A DNA stretch of 64,000 bases. It comes from Acidobacteriota bacterium (lineage in GTDB: Bacteria; Actinomycetota; Acidimicrobiia; Acidimicrobiales; Ilumatobacteraceae). Positions 15,376-23,476 of the stretch are shown in pieces. The number at the start of each line of letters is the position of its first letter. Position 1 is the stretch's first letter. The DNA lies in assembly GCA_018969685.1 (NCBI GenBank), contig JAGWXX010000002.1, positions 1 to 64,000 on the forward strand. Direction: 5' to 3'. The notes under the pieces are model-generated. The model was not told where the DNA came from and ran no database searches. It saw nothing but the letters and a program-made list of their open reading frames with translations. The translations under genes were made by a program, and so were the position numbers.

Positions 15376-16565
15376 CCGGCCTCTGACACCACCTGCACGC
15401 GACGACCCGGCCAGTGGCTGGCGTAGCGCTGCACGAGCCAGCGGTTGAACTGGACGTGGCTCTCCTCCTGCCAGGAGTACCGGCCGCGCGCCGCGAAGCG
15501 CGACTTCATGCCGCGCTGCACCTTGGTCGTCGCGTCCTGGTCCTGCTTCACGAACACCTGCACGCCCGCGTCGCTCATCTGGAAGAGGTGCTCGAACATC
15601 GGGTGCTCGAGCGCGGACGGGTGGAAGAGGTAGCCGATCTCGACGTCGATCGTGTCCGGCGTCTTCGGCCGGACGATGAAGAAGAACGCCTGGTCCGGCG
15701 CGGTGCCGAAGCAGAGGCTCGGCGGCATCAGCGCGAACGTCGAGCGCCAGCGCTCCTCCTCCGTGAGCTTCGGGAACACCGGCATCAGGGCCTTGGTCGT
15801 GGCGTTGAAGCCGCCGTCGATGTGCGTGTAGCCGTTGGTGCGGAACATCACGTTCGACGCGTCGTCCCACGGCACCGGGAACGCCGCCAGGTTGCTCGGG
15901 CAGAAGTCCTGGATGGTGTGGTGGAGGCGGTTGGCGTGGTAGCCGTCGTTGAAGTTCTCCATCATGACCTTCCAGTTCCACGGAAGGTCGGTGAGGGTGA
16001 AGGTGCCGGGGCACACCGTGTTCTCGAGGTCGTAGTTGGCGAGGAACGGCTCGTAGCGGGACATGGTCGGCGCGAACGGCGCCGCGTCGCGGTCGAAGTT
16101 GACCATGATGAACCCCTGCCACAGCTCGACCTTCAGGTTCGGCAACCCGTAGTCCTTCTTCTCGAAGCCCTCCGTGCGCTCCATCGCAGGCGCGCCGAGC
16201 AGGCGCCCGTCGAGTCCGTACGACCAGTGGTGGTACGGGCAGGTGAAGGTGCCGCAGTTGCCCTTGTCGTCGCAGATCTGCATGCCGCGGTGCTGGCAGA
16301 TCGAGGAGAACACGCGCACCTGCGAGTCCTTCCCGCGGGCCACGATCACCTGCTCGTCGTTGACCACGGTCGTGAAGTAGTCGCCGTTGTCGGGGATCGT
16401 GCTCGCGCGGCCGACGCAGAGCCACTCGTGGCTGAACAGCGTGCGGCGCTCGAAGTCGAGGAACTCCTGCGTCGTGTAGCACTCCGTCGGCAGGGTCTTC
16501 GCCCTCGCGACGTCCTGCGTCGACTCGGACATCGACGCGAGCAGGTCCGGCGTGAAGATGGTCAT
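15372..16565 (-). CDS. Rieske oxygenase alpha subunit (aromatic/quaternary-amine type)
   Basis: A 397-residue oxygenase subunit. The Rieske ligands are CQHRG and, 18 residues later, CPYHHW. The catalytic iron motif is NFNDGYHANRLHHT, with Asp and two His. The size and the WLCVGRASTIPDNGDYFTTVV entry fit the ring-hydroxylating dioxygenase/CntA-like group. A beta subunit and reductase are absent, so it is either an alpha-only enzyme or borrows its redox partner. The ATG at 16565 overlaps the ligase stop (ATGA). With the CoA ligase upstream it may act on a CoA ester or prepare the acid for activation; substrate unknown. Confidence 0.88.
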   Translation of the reverse strand: MTIFTPDLLASMSESTQDVARAKTLPTECYTTQEFLDFERRTLFSHEWLCVGRASTIPDNGDYFTTVVNDEQVIVARGKDSQVRVFSSICQHRGMQICDDKGNCGTFTCPYHHWSYGLDGRLLGAPAMERTEGFEKKDYGLPNLKVELWQGFIMVNFDRDAAPFAPTMSRYEPFLANYDLENTVCPGTFTLTDLPWNWKVMMENFNDGYHANRLHHTIQDFCPSNLAAFPVPWDDASNVMFRTNGYTHIDGGFNATTKALMPVFPKLTEEERWRSTFALMPPSLCFGTAPDQAFFFIVRPKTPDTIDVEIGYLFHPSALEHPMFEHLFQMSDAGVQVFVKQDQDATTKVQRGMKSRFAARGRYSWQEESHVQFNRWLVQRYASHWPGRRVQVVSEAG

Positions 16566-18103
16566 GATGCTCCCTCCATGGCGCGTGGCCGATCGTGTTC
16601 CTTCAGCATGAACTTGCGGATCTTGCCGACGCTGGTCCGCGGCAGCTCGTCGACGAACGTGATGTCGCGCGGCAGCTTCGCCCGGCTCAGGCGCTGCGCG
16701 CACCAGTCGTGCAGCTCGCCGACCGTCGGCGGCGCCGCGGGGTCGCGGGCGACCACGAAGGCGACGGGAACCTCGTCGCGCACCGGATCGGGCCTGCCGA
16801 CGACCGCGGCCTCGAGCAGGCCCGGGTGACCCGACAGCACCTGCTCGACCTCGACGATCGACACGTTCTCCCCCGACACCTTGAGGACGTCGGCGCGGCG
16901 GCCGTCGAACCAGTGCCGTCCCGCGGGGTCGCGCACCGCGCGGTCGCCGGTGAGGAACCAGTCGCCACGGAAGCTGCGTGCGGTGGTGTCGGGATCGTCG
17001 AGGTAGCCGTCGAAGAGCGTGATCCCCGGCACCCCCCGCACGACGATCTCGCCGACCTCGCCGTCCGACGACCTGACGCCGCCCGGGCCCTGCAGGTCGA
17101 CCTCGCAGGCCGGCGAGACGTACCCCATGCAGTCCGCGACCGGCGCCGCCTTCGAGTCCGTCAGCACCGCCGGGATCGTCTCCGTCATGCCGTAGAGCTG
17201 GCGCGGGCGGCACCCCACCAGCGCGGCGAACTCCTCGTACTGGCCGTCGGCGAGGTTCATCGCGTACCAGCAGTGCTGCAGCGCGAGACCGGGGACGGGC
17301 GTCGCGCCCCTGGCGAGGATCATGCGGATCGGCGCGGCGAAGAGGCTGGCGTGGGTCGCGCCGTGGCGCAGCGCCTGCCCGAGGAACCGGCTCGCCGAGA
17401 ACGTGTGCATCAACGCGACGGACGCGCCCACCGCGATGGCGCTGGCGAAGCTGTAGTACTGCGCATTGGCGTGGAAGAGGGGCAGCACGACGATCTGCCG
17501 GTGCTCCTCGCGCAGCTCGGACGCGGCCGCCATCACCTGGCCGGCGAACGAGTAGTTGGCCTGCGTCACCACGACGCCCTTCGGGCGCCCGGTCGTCCCG
17601 GACGTGAACATCACCGCCGCACGGTCGCGCGGTGCGACCCCGGGCCACGCCGCATGCCGGTCGGCGCCGAACACCTCGAGTGTGCAGTCGTCCTCGTCGA
17701 CCTCGATGACGGGCATTGCGCCCGACGCGCCGCGGTAGTCGTCGCGACGGTGGACGGAGCAGATGCCGACCTTCGCGCCGGTGCGCGAGAGGTGCTCGAC
17801 GAGCTCCTGGGTGCGCGACATCGGGTCCGACGGCACGATCCACGCGCCGAGCCGGACGGCTGCGATCCACGCGGCGACGAACGCGGGGGAGTTCGTCAGC
17901 GCGAGGCTGACGCTGTCGCCCGCACGCACGCCGTTGCGCACCAGTGCCGCGGCGCACCTGCCGACGAGGTCGTCGAACTCGCCGTACGTCCACGAGGCCG
18001 TGGAGCCGTCGGAGCGCTCGAACACGAGGAAGGGCGCACCGGCGCGTCGTGCGACCGCGCGGTCCCACAACGATGCGAATGCGACGCCCCCCACGTCGAT
18101 CAC
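16562..18103 (-). CDS. AMP-dependent acyl-CoA synthetase/ligase
   Basis: A 513-residue ANL-superfamily enzyme that activates a carboxylic acid as the adenylate and then the CoA thioester. The motifs are VMFTSGTTGRPKGVV (P-loop), QLYGMTETIPAVL, the hinge GRRADVLKVSGENVS and the C-terminal lysine region LPRTSVGKIRKF. The overall shape resembles crotonobetaine/carnitine-CoA ligases (CaiC-like). Starts at GTG 18103, 7 bases after the hydantoinase B stop; GTG 18094 is an alternative. It is the natural next step after hydrolytic opening of a lactam or imide ring by the hydantoinase pair upstream. Confidence 0.88.
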   Translation of the reverse strand: MIDVGGVAFASLWDRAVARRAGAPFLVFERSDGSTASWTYGEFDDLVGRCAAALVRNGVRAGDSVSLALTNSPAFVAAWIAAVRLGAWIVPSDPMSRTQELVEHLSRTGAKVGICSVHRRDDYRGASGAMPVIEVDEDDCTLEVFGADRHAAWPGVAPRDRAAVMFTSGTTGRPKGVVVTQANYSFAGQVMAAASELREEHRQIVVLPLFHANAQYYSFASAIAVGASVALMHTFSASRFLGQALRHGATHASLFAAPIRMILARGATPVPGLALQHCWYAMNLADGQYEEFAALVGCRPRQLYGMTETIPAVLTDSKAAPVADCMGYVSPACEVDLQGPGGVRSSDGEVGEIVVRGVPGITLFDGYLDDPDTTARSFRGDWFLTGDRAVRDPAGRHWFDGRRADVLKVSGENVSIVEVEQVLSGHPGLLEAAVVGRPDPVRDEVPVAFVVARDPAAPPTVGELHDWCAQRLSRAKLPRDITFVDELPRTSVGKIRKFMLKEHDRPRAMEGAS

Positions 18104-18110
18104 GTCGGAC

Positions 18111-19682
18111 CTACCCCTCCGTCCCGCAGCCGCCGCCGCCGGGCAGGTCGAGCCGCACCCGGTCGCCCTCGTGCAGCGAGATGCGCGCCTGCGTGCGTAC
18201 CGGCTCGCCGTTGACGGAGAACCCGCCCGCGGCGCCCTCGCCGCCGCCGAAGATGCCTTGCGGCGGCACCGCGAGCCGCGACGTGACGGCATTGAGCTGC
18301 CAGCCGTGGGGCGCCTCCGACACGGTGAACTCGATCGTCTGTCCGAGCCCGCCGATCGTGCGTCCCGCGCCGCCCGATCCGCGCCGCAGCTCCTTGCGGT
18401 AGAAGCGGATCGGCGCCGACGCCTCCACCACCTCCACCGGCACCGCCGCGACGCCGGTCGGGTACGAGCACGCCGACAGGCCGGGCTTCGTCGCCCGCGC
18501 GCCGACGCCACCCGCGTAGGTGAACATCGAGGTGATGAACGGACTGCCGTCTCCGTGCTTGCCGCTCACCTGCATCGTCCAGACCGCACCCGACCCCTCG
18601 GCCATCGCCTGGTCCGGCTTGATCTGCGCCAGCGCCTTGAGCAGCGCATTCGGCAGGAACATGCCGACGACGTGGCGGGCCGTGCAGGGCTGCGGCGACA
18701 CGGCATTGACGATGGAGCCCTCGGGCGCCTCGACGAGGATCGGCGCCAGGCTCCCGTGGTTGTTCGGCAGGTCGGGGTTGAGCACCGACCGGATCGTGAA
18801 CGTCGTGTACGCGTGGGTGTAGTTGCGCACGACGTTGATGCCGTACGGGCTCGCGCCGGACGAACCCGCGTAGTCGACGAGGATCTCGCCCTTGTCCGTG
18901 TCGACGGTGAGCGCGCAGTGGATGTGGATGCGGCTGCCGTCGGCCAGGTCGAGCTCGGCGCTCGACCGGTAGGTGCCGCCGGGGAGCGACCGGATCACCG
19001 CGCGCGTCGCGGCCTCGCTGCGGTCGATGATCTCGTCGGCGAGGTCCTCGATGTCGTCGAGCCCGTACTGCGACAGCAGGTCGAGCAGGCGGCGCGCGCC
19101 GACCTCGCCCGACGCCATCTGCGCCTGCAGGTCGCCCGCCATGTGGTCGGGCTGCCGCACGTTCGAGAGGATGAACCTCCACACGTCGGGGTTCCTCATT
19201 CCGCGCACCATCAGGCGGCAGATCGGGATCCAGATGCCCTCCTCGAACACGTCGCGCGCACCTGCACCGATGCCGTACCCGCCGACGTCGGTGTGGTGGA
19301 TGGTCGACCCGAAGAACGCGACGACGCGGTCGCCCTTGAACACCGGGCACAGCACCGTGACGTCGAGCAGCTGCCCCGCCGTCTTGTAGGGGTCGTTCGT
19401 GATGAGCACGTCACCGGGGTGCAGCTCGGCGATCGGGTACTCCGCGAGGATCGCCGACGCCGCGCGGGCGAGCGAGTTGATGTGGCCGGGGGTCCCCGTG
19501 ACGGCCTGCGCGACCATGCGGCCGCGACGGTCGAAGACGGCGTTCGCGAGGTCGCCCGCCTCGCGCACGATCGGCGAGAAGGCGGCGCGCTGCAGCGCCC
19601 GCGCCTGCTCGTTCACCGTCGCAATCAGGCTCTGCCAGAGCACCTCGAGTTCGATCGGGTCGAACGTGCGTCGTGCGGTCAT
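18111..19682 (-). CDS. hyuB: Hydantoinase B/oxoprolinase family subunit
   Basis: A 523-residue protein with the HyuB signatures: FSPIVREAGDLANAVFD near the start, GDVLITNDPYKTAGQLLDV (about 90-108), STIHHTDVGGYG with the metal-like histidines, and the glycine-rich end RLDLPGGGGCG. HyuB pairs with HyuA to form ATP-dependent N-methylhydantoinase, 5-oxoprolinase or acetone/acetophenone carboxylase-like enzymes. The ATG (19682-19680) overlaps the HyuA stop (ATGA). No gamma subunit follows, which favours a hydrolytic (hydantoinase/oxoprolinase) rather than a carboxylase role. Confidence 0.9.
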   Translation of the reverse strand: MTARRTFDPIELEVLWQSLIATVNEQARALQRAAFSPIVREAGDLANAVFDRRGRMVAQAVTGTPGHINSLARAASAILAEYPIAELHPGDVLITNDPYKTAGQLLDVTVLCPVFKGDRVVAFFGSTIHHTDVGGYGIGAGARDVFEEGIWIPICRLMVRGMRNPDVWRFILSNVRQPDHMAGDLQAQMASGEVGARRLLDLLSQYGLDDIEDLADEIIDRSEAATRAVIRSLPGGTYRSSAELDLADGSRIHIHCALTVDTDKGEILVDYAGSSGASPYGINVVRNYTHAYTTFTIRSVLNPDLPNNHGSLAPILVEAPEGSIVNAVSPQPCTARHVVGMFLPNALLKALAQIKPDQAMAEGSGAVWTMQVSGKHGDGSPFITSMFTYAGGVGARATKPGLSACSYPTGVAAVPVEVVEASAPIRFYRKELRRGSGGAGRTIGGLGQTIEFTVSEAPHGWQLNAVTSRLAVPPQGIFGGGEGAAGGFSVNGEPVRTQARISLHEGDRVRLDLPGGGGCGTEG

Positions 19683-21763
19683 CGTGCGCTCCTCTCCGCG
19701 ATCAGCGAGCCGTCGGGTGCGACCGTGACCGTCCAGCCCGGACGGATGACGCACGTGGTCTCGCGCTCCTCGACGATCACCGGACCGTCGACGACCTGGC
19801 CGACGCCCATCTCCTGCCGGCGGTAGACGGGGGTCGGCACCGCATCCGAACCGCGCACGAACCTCACGGGGCGCGTCGCGTGCGGCGACGCCGCACCGGA
19901 GCCGAACGTCGTCTGCGGGTTGACGTCGCGCGCGGGTGCGAACGCGGACAGCCTCCACGTCACGACCTCGATGCCCATGTCGGGGATCGTGAGGCCGTAC
20001 ACGCGGCGGTACTCCTCCTCGAACACCTTGCGGACCACGTCCGCCGACGCGGGCCATCGGTCGCCCTCGCCGAGCCACACGGTGATCTCGTTGCCCTGAC
20101 CGACGTATCGCGAGTCGACGCCGTACCGGAACCGCACCTCGGAGGACGACACGCCGGCGGACGCGAGCACGCGGCGCCCCTCCGCGCGCAACTCGTCCAG
20201 CAGCCGGTCGCGCTCGGACTCGTCGATCCCGTCGATCGGCCGGACCATGCTGCGCGCCAGGTCGATGCGCACCGGCGACACGAGCGTGCCGAACGCCGAG
20301 AGCACGCTGGCATTCACGGGGAAGATGACCCTCGGCGACTCGAGCATCTCGGCGACGCCGCACGCGTGCACCGGGCCCGCGCCACCGAACGCCAGCAGCG
20401 TCACGCCACGGAGGTCGGCGCCGAGCTCGACAGCGTGCATCCGCGACGACGCCGCCATGTTCTGATTGACCAGCTCGTGCACGCCCGCGGCGGTCTCGCC
20501 GACCGCGAGGCCGAGCGACGACGCCACGCCGCCGATCGCCGACTCCGCCGCGCCGAGGTCGAGCGGCATGTCGCCGCCGAGGAAGAACGACGCGTCGAGC
20601 ATGCCGAGCACGAGGTCGGTGTCGGTGACGGCCGGCTTCGTGCCGCCCCGCCCGTAGCACGCGGGACCGGGCACGGCGCCCGTCGACTCGGGGCCGACCT
20701 TCAACAGCCCGAGGTCGTCCACCCACGCCTGGCTGCCGCCGCCGGCTCCGATCTCCACGAGGTCGACGCTCGGCACGGAGACGGGGAACCCCGAGCCCTT
20801 CTTGAACCGGTAGATGCGCGCCACCTCGAACGTGTTGGTGAGCTCGGGTTCGCCGTCGACGATGAGGCACGACTTGGCCGTCGTGCCCCCCATGTCGAAG
20901 CACATCAGTCGCTGCTCACCCATGCGGCGCGCGAACCAGCTTCCGGCGAGCGCGCCGGCGGCGGGGCCGGACTCGACGAGGCGGATGGGCGTCCGCGCGG
21001 CATCCTCGACCGAGACGACGCCACCGTTGGACAGCATCATGAGCACCGAGCCGCCGAAGCCCTCCGACTTCAGCCAGCGCGTGAGCTCCTCGAGGTACGG
21101 CCCGATCACCGGCATGGTCGACGCATTGCACGCAGTGGTGATCATCCGCGGGTACTCGCGGATCTGCGGCGACACCTCGGACGAGACGCACACCGGCACG
21201 CCGAGCGCCGACCGCAGGTGGTCGGCGACCGCCCGCTCGTTCGCCGGGTTGGCGTAGGAGTTGATCAGCGTCACGCCCACCGACTCGACGCCGAGCGAGG
21301 ACAGCTCCGCGGCGATCCGGTCGAGCTGCTCCCGCGACGGGGCCGCCTCGACCTCGCCCTTCGCCGACGTGCGCTCGTCGATCTCGACGATCCGCTCCCG
21401 CGGCACCGGCGGCTCGGGGAACTCGATCTGCAGGTCGTACATGTCGTAGCGGTGCTCGTCGCGGATCAGGAGCGTGTCGCCGAAGCCCGCCGTGGTGACG
21501 AGGCCCGCCCTGCCCACCTTGCCCTCGATGAGCGCGTTCGTGATCAGCGTCGTCGCGTGCACGATCGGCGCCACGATGTCCGCCGGCGCGACGCCGGCCT
21601 TCGCGAGCAGCTGACGCACCCCCGTGCGCACGCCCTCGAGCGGAGCGGCCGGCGTCGTCAGGGTCTTGTCGACGACGACACGGCCCGACGCCGCATCGAG
21701 CAGGACCACGTCGGTGAAGGTGCCGCCGATGTCGACGGCGAGGCGCCAGTCGGGTGCTGCCAT
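19679..21763 (-). CDS. hyuA: Hydantoinase A/oxoprolinase family subunit
   Basis: A 694-residue protein with the actin-like ATP-binding patterns of HyuA: AVDIGGTFTDVVLLD at residues 9-23, GFGDTLLIRDEHRYDMYDL, and the second phosphate loop MCFDMGGTTAKSCLI near residue 285. It would phosphorylate the lactam or imide oxygen of the substrate, which HyuB then helps hydrolyse. The ATG at 21763 has AGGAAGGA about 9 bases upstream. It follows the cupin gene with two bases between, so it belongs to the GntR-headed operon. Confidence 0.92.
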   Translation of the reverse strand: MAAPDWRLAVDIGGTFTDVVLLDAASGRVVVDKTLTTPAAPLEGVRTGVRQLLAKAGVAPADIVAPIVHATTLITNALIEGKVGRAGLVTTAGFGDTLLIRDEHRYDMYDLQIEFPEPPVPRERIVEIDERTSAKGEVEAAPSREQLDRIAAELSSLGVESVGVTLINSYANPANERAVADHLRSALGVPVCVSSEVSPQIREYPRMITTACNASTMPVIGPYLEELTRWLKSEGFGGSVLMMLSNGGVVSVEDAARTPIRLVESGPAAGALAGSWFARRMGEQRLMCFDMGGTTAKSCLIVDGEPELTNTFEVARIYRFKKGSGFPVSVPSVDLVEIGAGGGSQAWVDDLGLLKVGPESTGAVPGPACYGRGGTKPAVTDTDLVLGMLDASFFLGGDMPLDLGAAESAIGGVASSLGLAVGETAAGVHELVNQNMAASSRMHAVELGADLRGVTLLAFGGAGPVHACGVAEMLESPRVIFPVNASVLSAFGTLVSPVRIDLARSMVRPIDGIDESERDRLLDELRAEGRRVLASAGVSSSEVRFRYGVDSRYVGQGNEITVWLGEGDRWPASADVVRKVFEEEYRRVYGLTIPDMGIEVVTWRLSAFAPARDVNPQTTFGSGAASPHATRPVRFVRGSDAVPTPVYRRQEMGVGQVVDGPVIVEERETTCVIRPGWTVTVAPDGSLIAERSAR

Positions 21764-21765
21764 GG

Positions 21766-22137
21766 TCAGACGTCCTTCCTGGGGGGCGAGAAGACGTCGA
21801 GGATCCACACCTCGTTCAGTTCGTCGTCGCCGATGAAATTGCTGTCGCCGTGCCACACGCCGGCTGGCGCGAGGTAGATCTCGCCCTCGCGGAGGGTCAC
21901 GCGCGACTGGTCGTCCCTGTCGCCGATCCGGAAGTCGAGCGCGCCGCGCACGACGATGCCGAGCTGCTCGGCGTCCTCGTGGCGGTGGATGACGGAGCCC
22001 GTCGAGCCGCCGGTGATGCGCCAGAACCAGAGCTGCAGGCGGTCGCCCGTGACCACGCGGCGGCGGAAGCCGGGGCGGTCGGTCTCGACGAATGCGGACT
22101 CGTCGAAGAAGTGGCAGTACTGGTTGGTCAGGTTCAT
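21766..22137 (-). CDS. Small cupin-domain protein
   Basis: A 123-residue single-domain cupin. Motif 1 is SVIHRHEDAEQLGIVVRG (two His and a Glu) and motif 2 LAPAGVWHGDSN with the last metal-ligand His. The N-terminal half also carries a charged strand (GFRRRVVTGDRLQLWFWR). Likely a metal-dependent dioxygenase, isomerase or sensor of a pathway compound. The ATG at 22137 has a strong AGGAGGT 6 bases upstream. It lies between the GntR regulator and the hydantoinase genes. Confidence 0.85.
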   Translation of the reverse strand: MNLTNQYCHFFDESAFVETDRPGFRRRVVTGDRLQLWFWRITGGSTGSVIHRHEDAEQLGIVVRGALDFRIGDRDDQSRVTLREGEIYLAPAGVWHGDSNFIGDDELNEVWILDVFSPPRKDV

Positions 22138-22148
22138 CGGCGCACCTC

Positions 22149-22856
22149 CTACGACAGCTGCTCGATCATCCGGCGCTCCACGTCGGACAGGTGGACGTTC
22201 ACCGCGCTCTCCGTCGCGGGACGGTCGCGGTCGCACAGCGCCCGCGCGATCTCGACGTGGGCGGCGCTGGACGAGCAGATGATGTTGGCCACCTCGCCGG
22301 CGTTCGCGTCGTCGTACAGCAGCGACGAGAACTCGTCCGAGCGGAACAGCGCCGCAAGCGCCTTGGAGTACACCTCGGCCAGCAGGTCGTTGCCGCACGA
22401 TGCCGCGATGAGCGAGTGGAACTGGCTGTCGATCCTGCGGAACTCGTCGATGGACTGGGTTCGCAGGTTGGCGATCCGCCAGATCTCGGCGCACGCCTCG
22501 TCCGTCGCGCGCTCGGACGCGAGCCCCGCGAGCACCGGCTCGATCACGCGCCGGACCTCGAACAACTTGCGCACCGTCGCCTTGCGGCGGTCGCTGCCGT
22601 CGATGGTCACCTCGGGGAGGCGCTCGACGACGACCATGCGGTTGCCGCGACGCTGCACCCATCCCGCCGATGCGAGGCCCTGGATGGCCTCGCGCACCGA
22701 GGTGCGGCCGACCTGGAAGCGCGTGCAGAGCTCGCGCTCCGCGGGGATCGGCTCGCCGGGCGCGATCTCGCCGCGCCGGATGGCGTCGACCAGCCGCTCG
22801 CGAACCGTCTCGGCGACGGTGCGGCGCTCGGCGGGAACGTAGGTGTCCTGCGTCAC
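22149..22856 (-). CDS. GntR family regulator, FadR/FCD subgroup
   Basis: A 235-residue DNA-binding protein. The winged helix-turn-helix is PAERELCTRFQVGRTSVREA (about 39-58), followed by GLASAGWVQRRGNRMVVV. The all-helical FCD ligand domain has the metal-ligand set: Asp and His in DSQFHSLIAASCGNDLL, His in SSAAHVEIA and His in AVNVHLSDVE. The GTG start overlaps the stop of the VOC gene (GTGA), so it is co-transcribed with it and lies 0.5 kb behind the perfect palindrome at 23365-23383. It probably represses that operon and its own synthesis, released by a carboxylate intermediate of the pathway. Confidence 0.9.
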   Translation of the reverse strand: MTQDTYVPAERRTVAETVRERLVDAIRRGEIAPGEPIPAERELCTRFQVGRTSVREAIQGLASAGWVQRRGNRMVVVERLPEVTIDGSDRRKATVRKLFEVRRVIEPVLAGLASERATDEACAEIWRIANLRTQSIDEFRRIDSQFHSLIAASCGNDLLAEVYSKALAALFRSDEFSSLLYDDANAGEVANIICSSSAAHVEIARALCDRDRPATESAVNVHLSDVERRMIEQLS

Positions 22857-23338
22857 ACCAGCCCGAACTGTGCGAAGTGGCGGCGATCGGCGGCGATGTC
22901 GAGCGGCTCGACGATCGCCTCGTGGGCCATCGTCCCCCAGTGCTCCTCGGGCACGAGCCACATCACCTCGAACTCGATGCCGTCGGGGTCGCGCGAATAG
23001 AGGCTCTTGTTGACGCCGTGGTCGCTGGCCCCGATCAGCGCGCCCGCGGCGGAGAGGCGCTCGCGCATCTGCTCGAGCTCCTCCAGGGTCGGCACCTCCC
23101 AGGCGATGTGGTACAGCCCCACGGTGGCCCGGCCCGCCTCGCTCGGTGCCGCTCCGGACCCGATCGCGAAGAAGGCGATGTCGTGGTGGTTCGACGAGCC
23201 TCCAGCACGCATAAAGAGGTATCGGCCCGCCGGGTCCTCGATCATGGGCTGGAACCCCAGCACCTCCTGGTAGAACCGCTTCGTCACCGAGACGTCACGG
23301 ACGTAGAGCACGGCGTGGTTCATGCGGGTGATCGCCAC
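22853..23338 (-). CDS. VOC family dioxygenase-like protein, first gene of the catabolic cluster
   Basis: A 161-residue glyoxalase/extradiol-fold protein. N-module: MNHAVLYVRDVSVTKRFYQ, with GFQPMIEDPAGRYLFMRAG; C-module: GLYHIAWEVPTLEELEQ and SLYSRDPDGIEFEVMWLV, ending with the metal-ligand Glu. The spacing of H, H and E fits catechol 2,3-dioxygenase-like chemistry. The GTG at 23338 is chosen because AAGGAGGA lies 5 bases before it. The C-terminus has an extra tail (residues 135-161) with several His. It heads the minus-strand cluster and is under the palindromic operator. Confidence 0.8.
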   Translation of the reverse strand: MAITRMNHAVLYVRDVSVTKRFYQEVLGFQPMIEDPAGRYLFMRAGGSSNHHDIAFFAIGSGAAPSEAGRATVGLYHIAWEVPTLEELEQMRERLSAAGALIGASDHGVNKSLYSRDPDGIEFEVMWLVPEEHWGTMAHEAIVEPLDIAADRRHFAQFGLV

Positions 23339-23364
23339 GGGCTCCTCCTTGGGCTCGTCCGCGT

Positions 23365-23383
23365 TGGTCTGACTGTCAGACCA
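23365..23383. promoter_or_regulatory. Perfect 19-bp palindrome, candidate GntR (FCD) operator
   Basis: TGGTCTGACTGTCAGACCA: two perfect 9-base arms around a single central T. It contains the FadR-like TGGTC/GACCA ends. On the minus strand a -10-like TATGGT (23385-23380) overlaps its edge, placing the start of transcription near the palindrome centre and leaving a leader of about 35 bases with a good Shine-Dalgarno. A bound dimer would block transcription of the VOC-GntR-cupin-hyuAB operon. A 16/19 match stands at 4400-4418. Confidence 0.7.
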
Positions 23384-23464
23384 TAGCAAGCCCCTCCCCG
23401 TGCGGGAAATCGCCCCGGGGCGCAGCCCGTCCCCGGGCGCTCCAACCCCTTCACACCCCCTCGG

Positions 23465-23470
23465 TACCTT
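23465..23470 (+). promoter_or_regulatory. -10 box of leaderless rmuC
   Basis: TACCTT, then 6 bases, then the ATG at 23477. No Shine-Dalgarno precedes the start. Fits the leaderless pattern seen at several other genes in the window. Confidence 0.5.
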
Positions 23471-23476
23471 CTTCCG

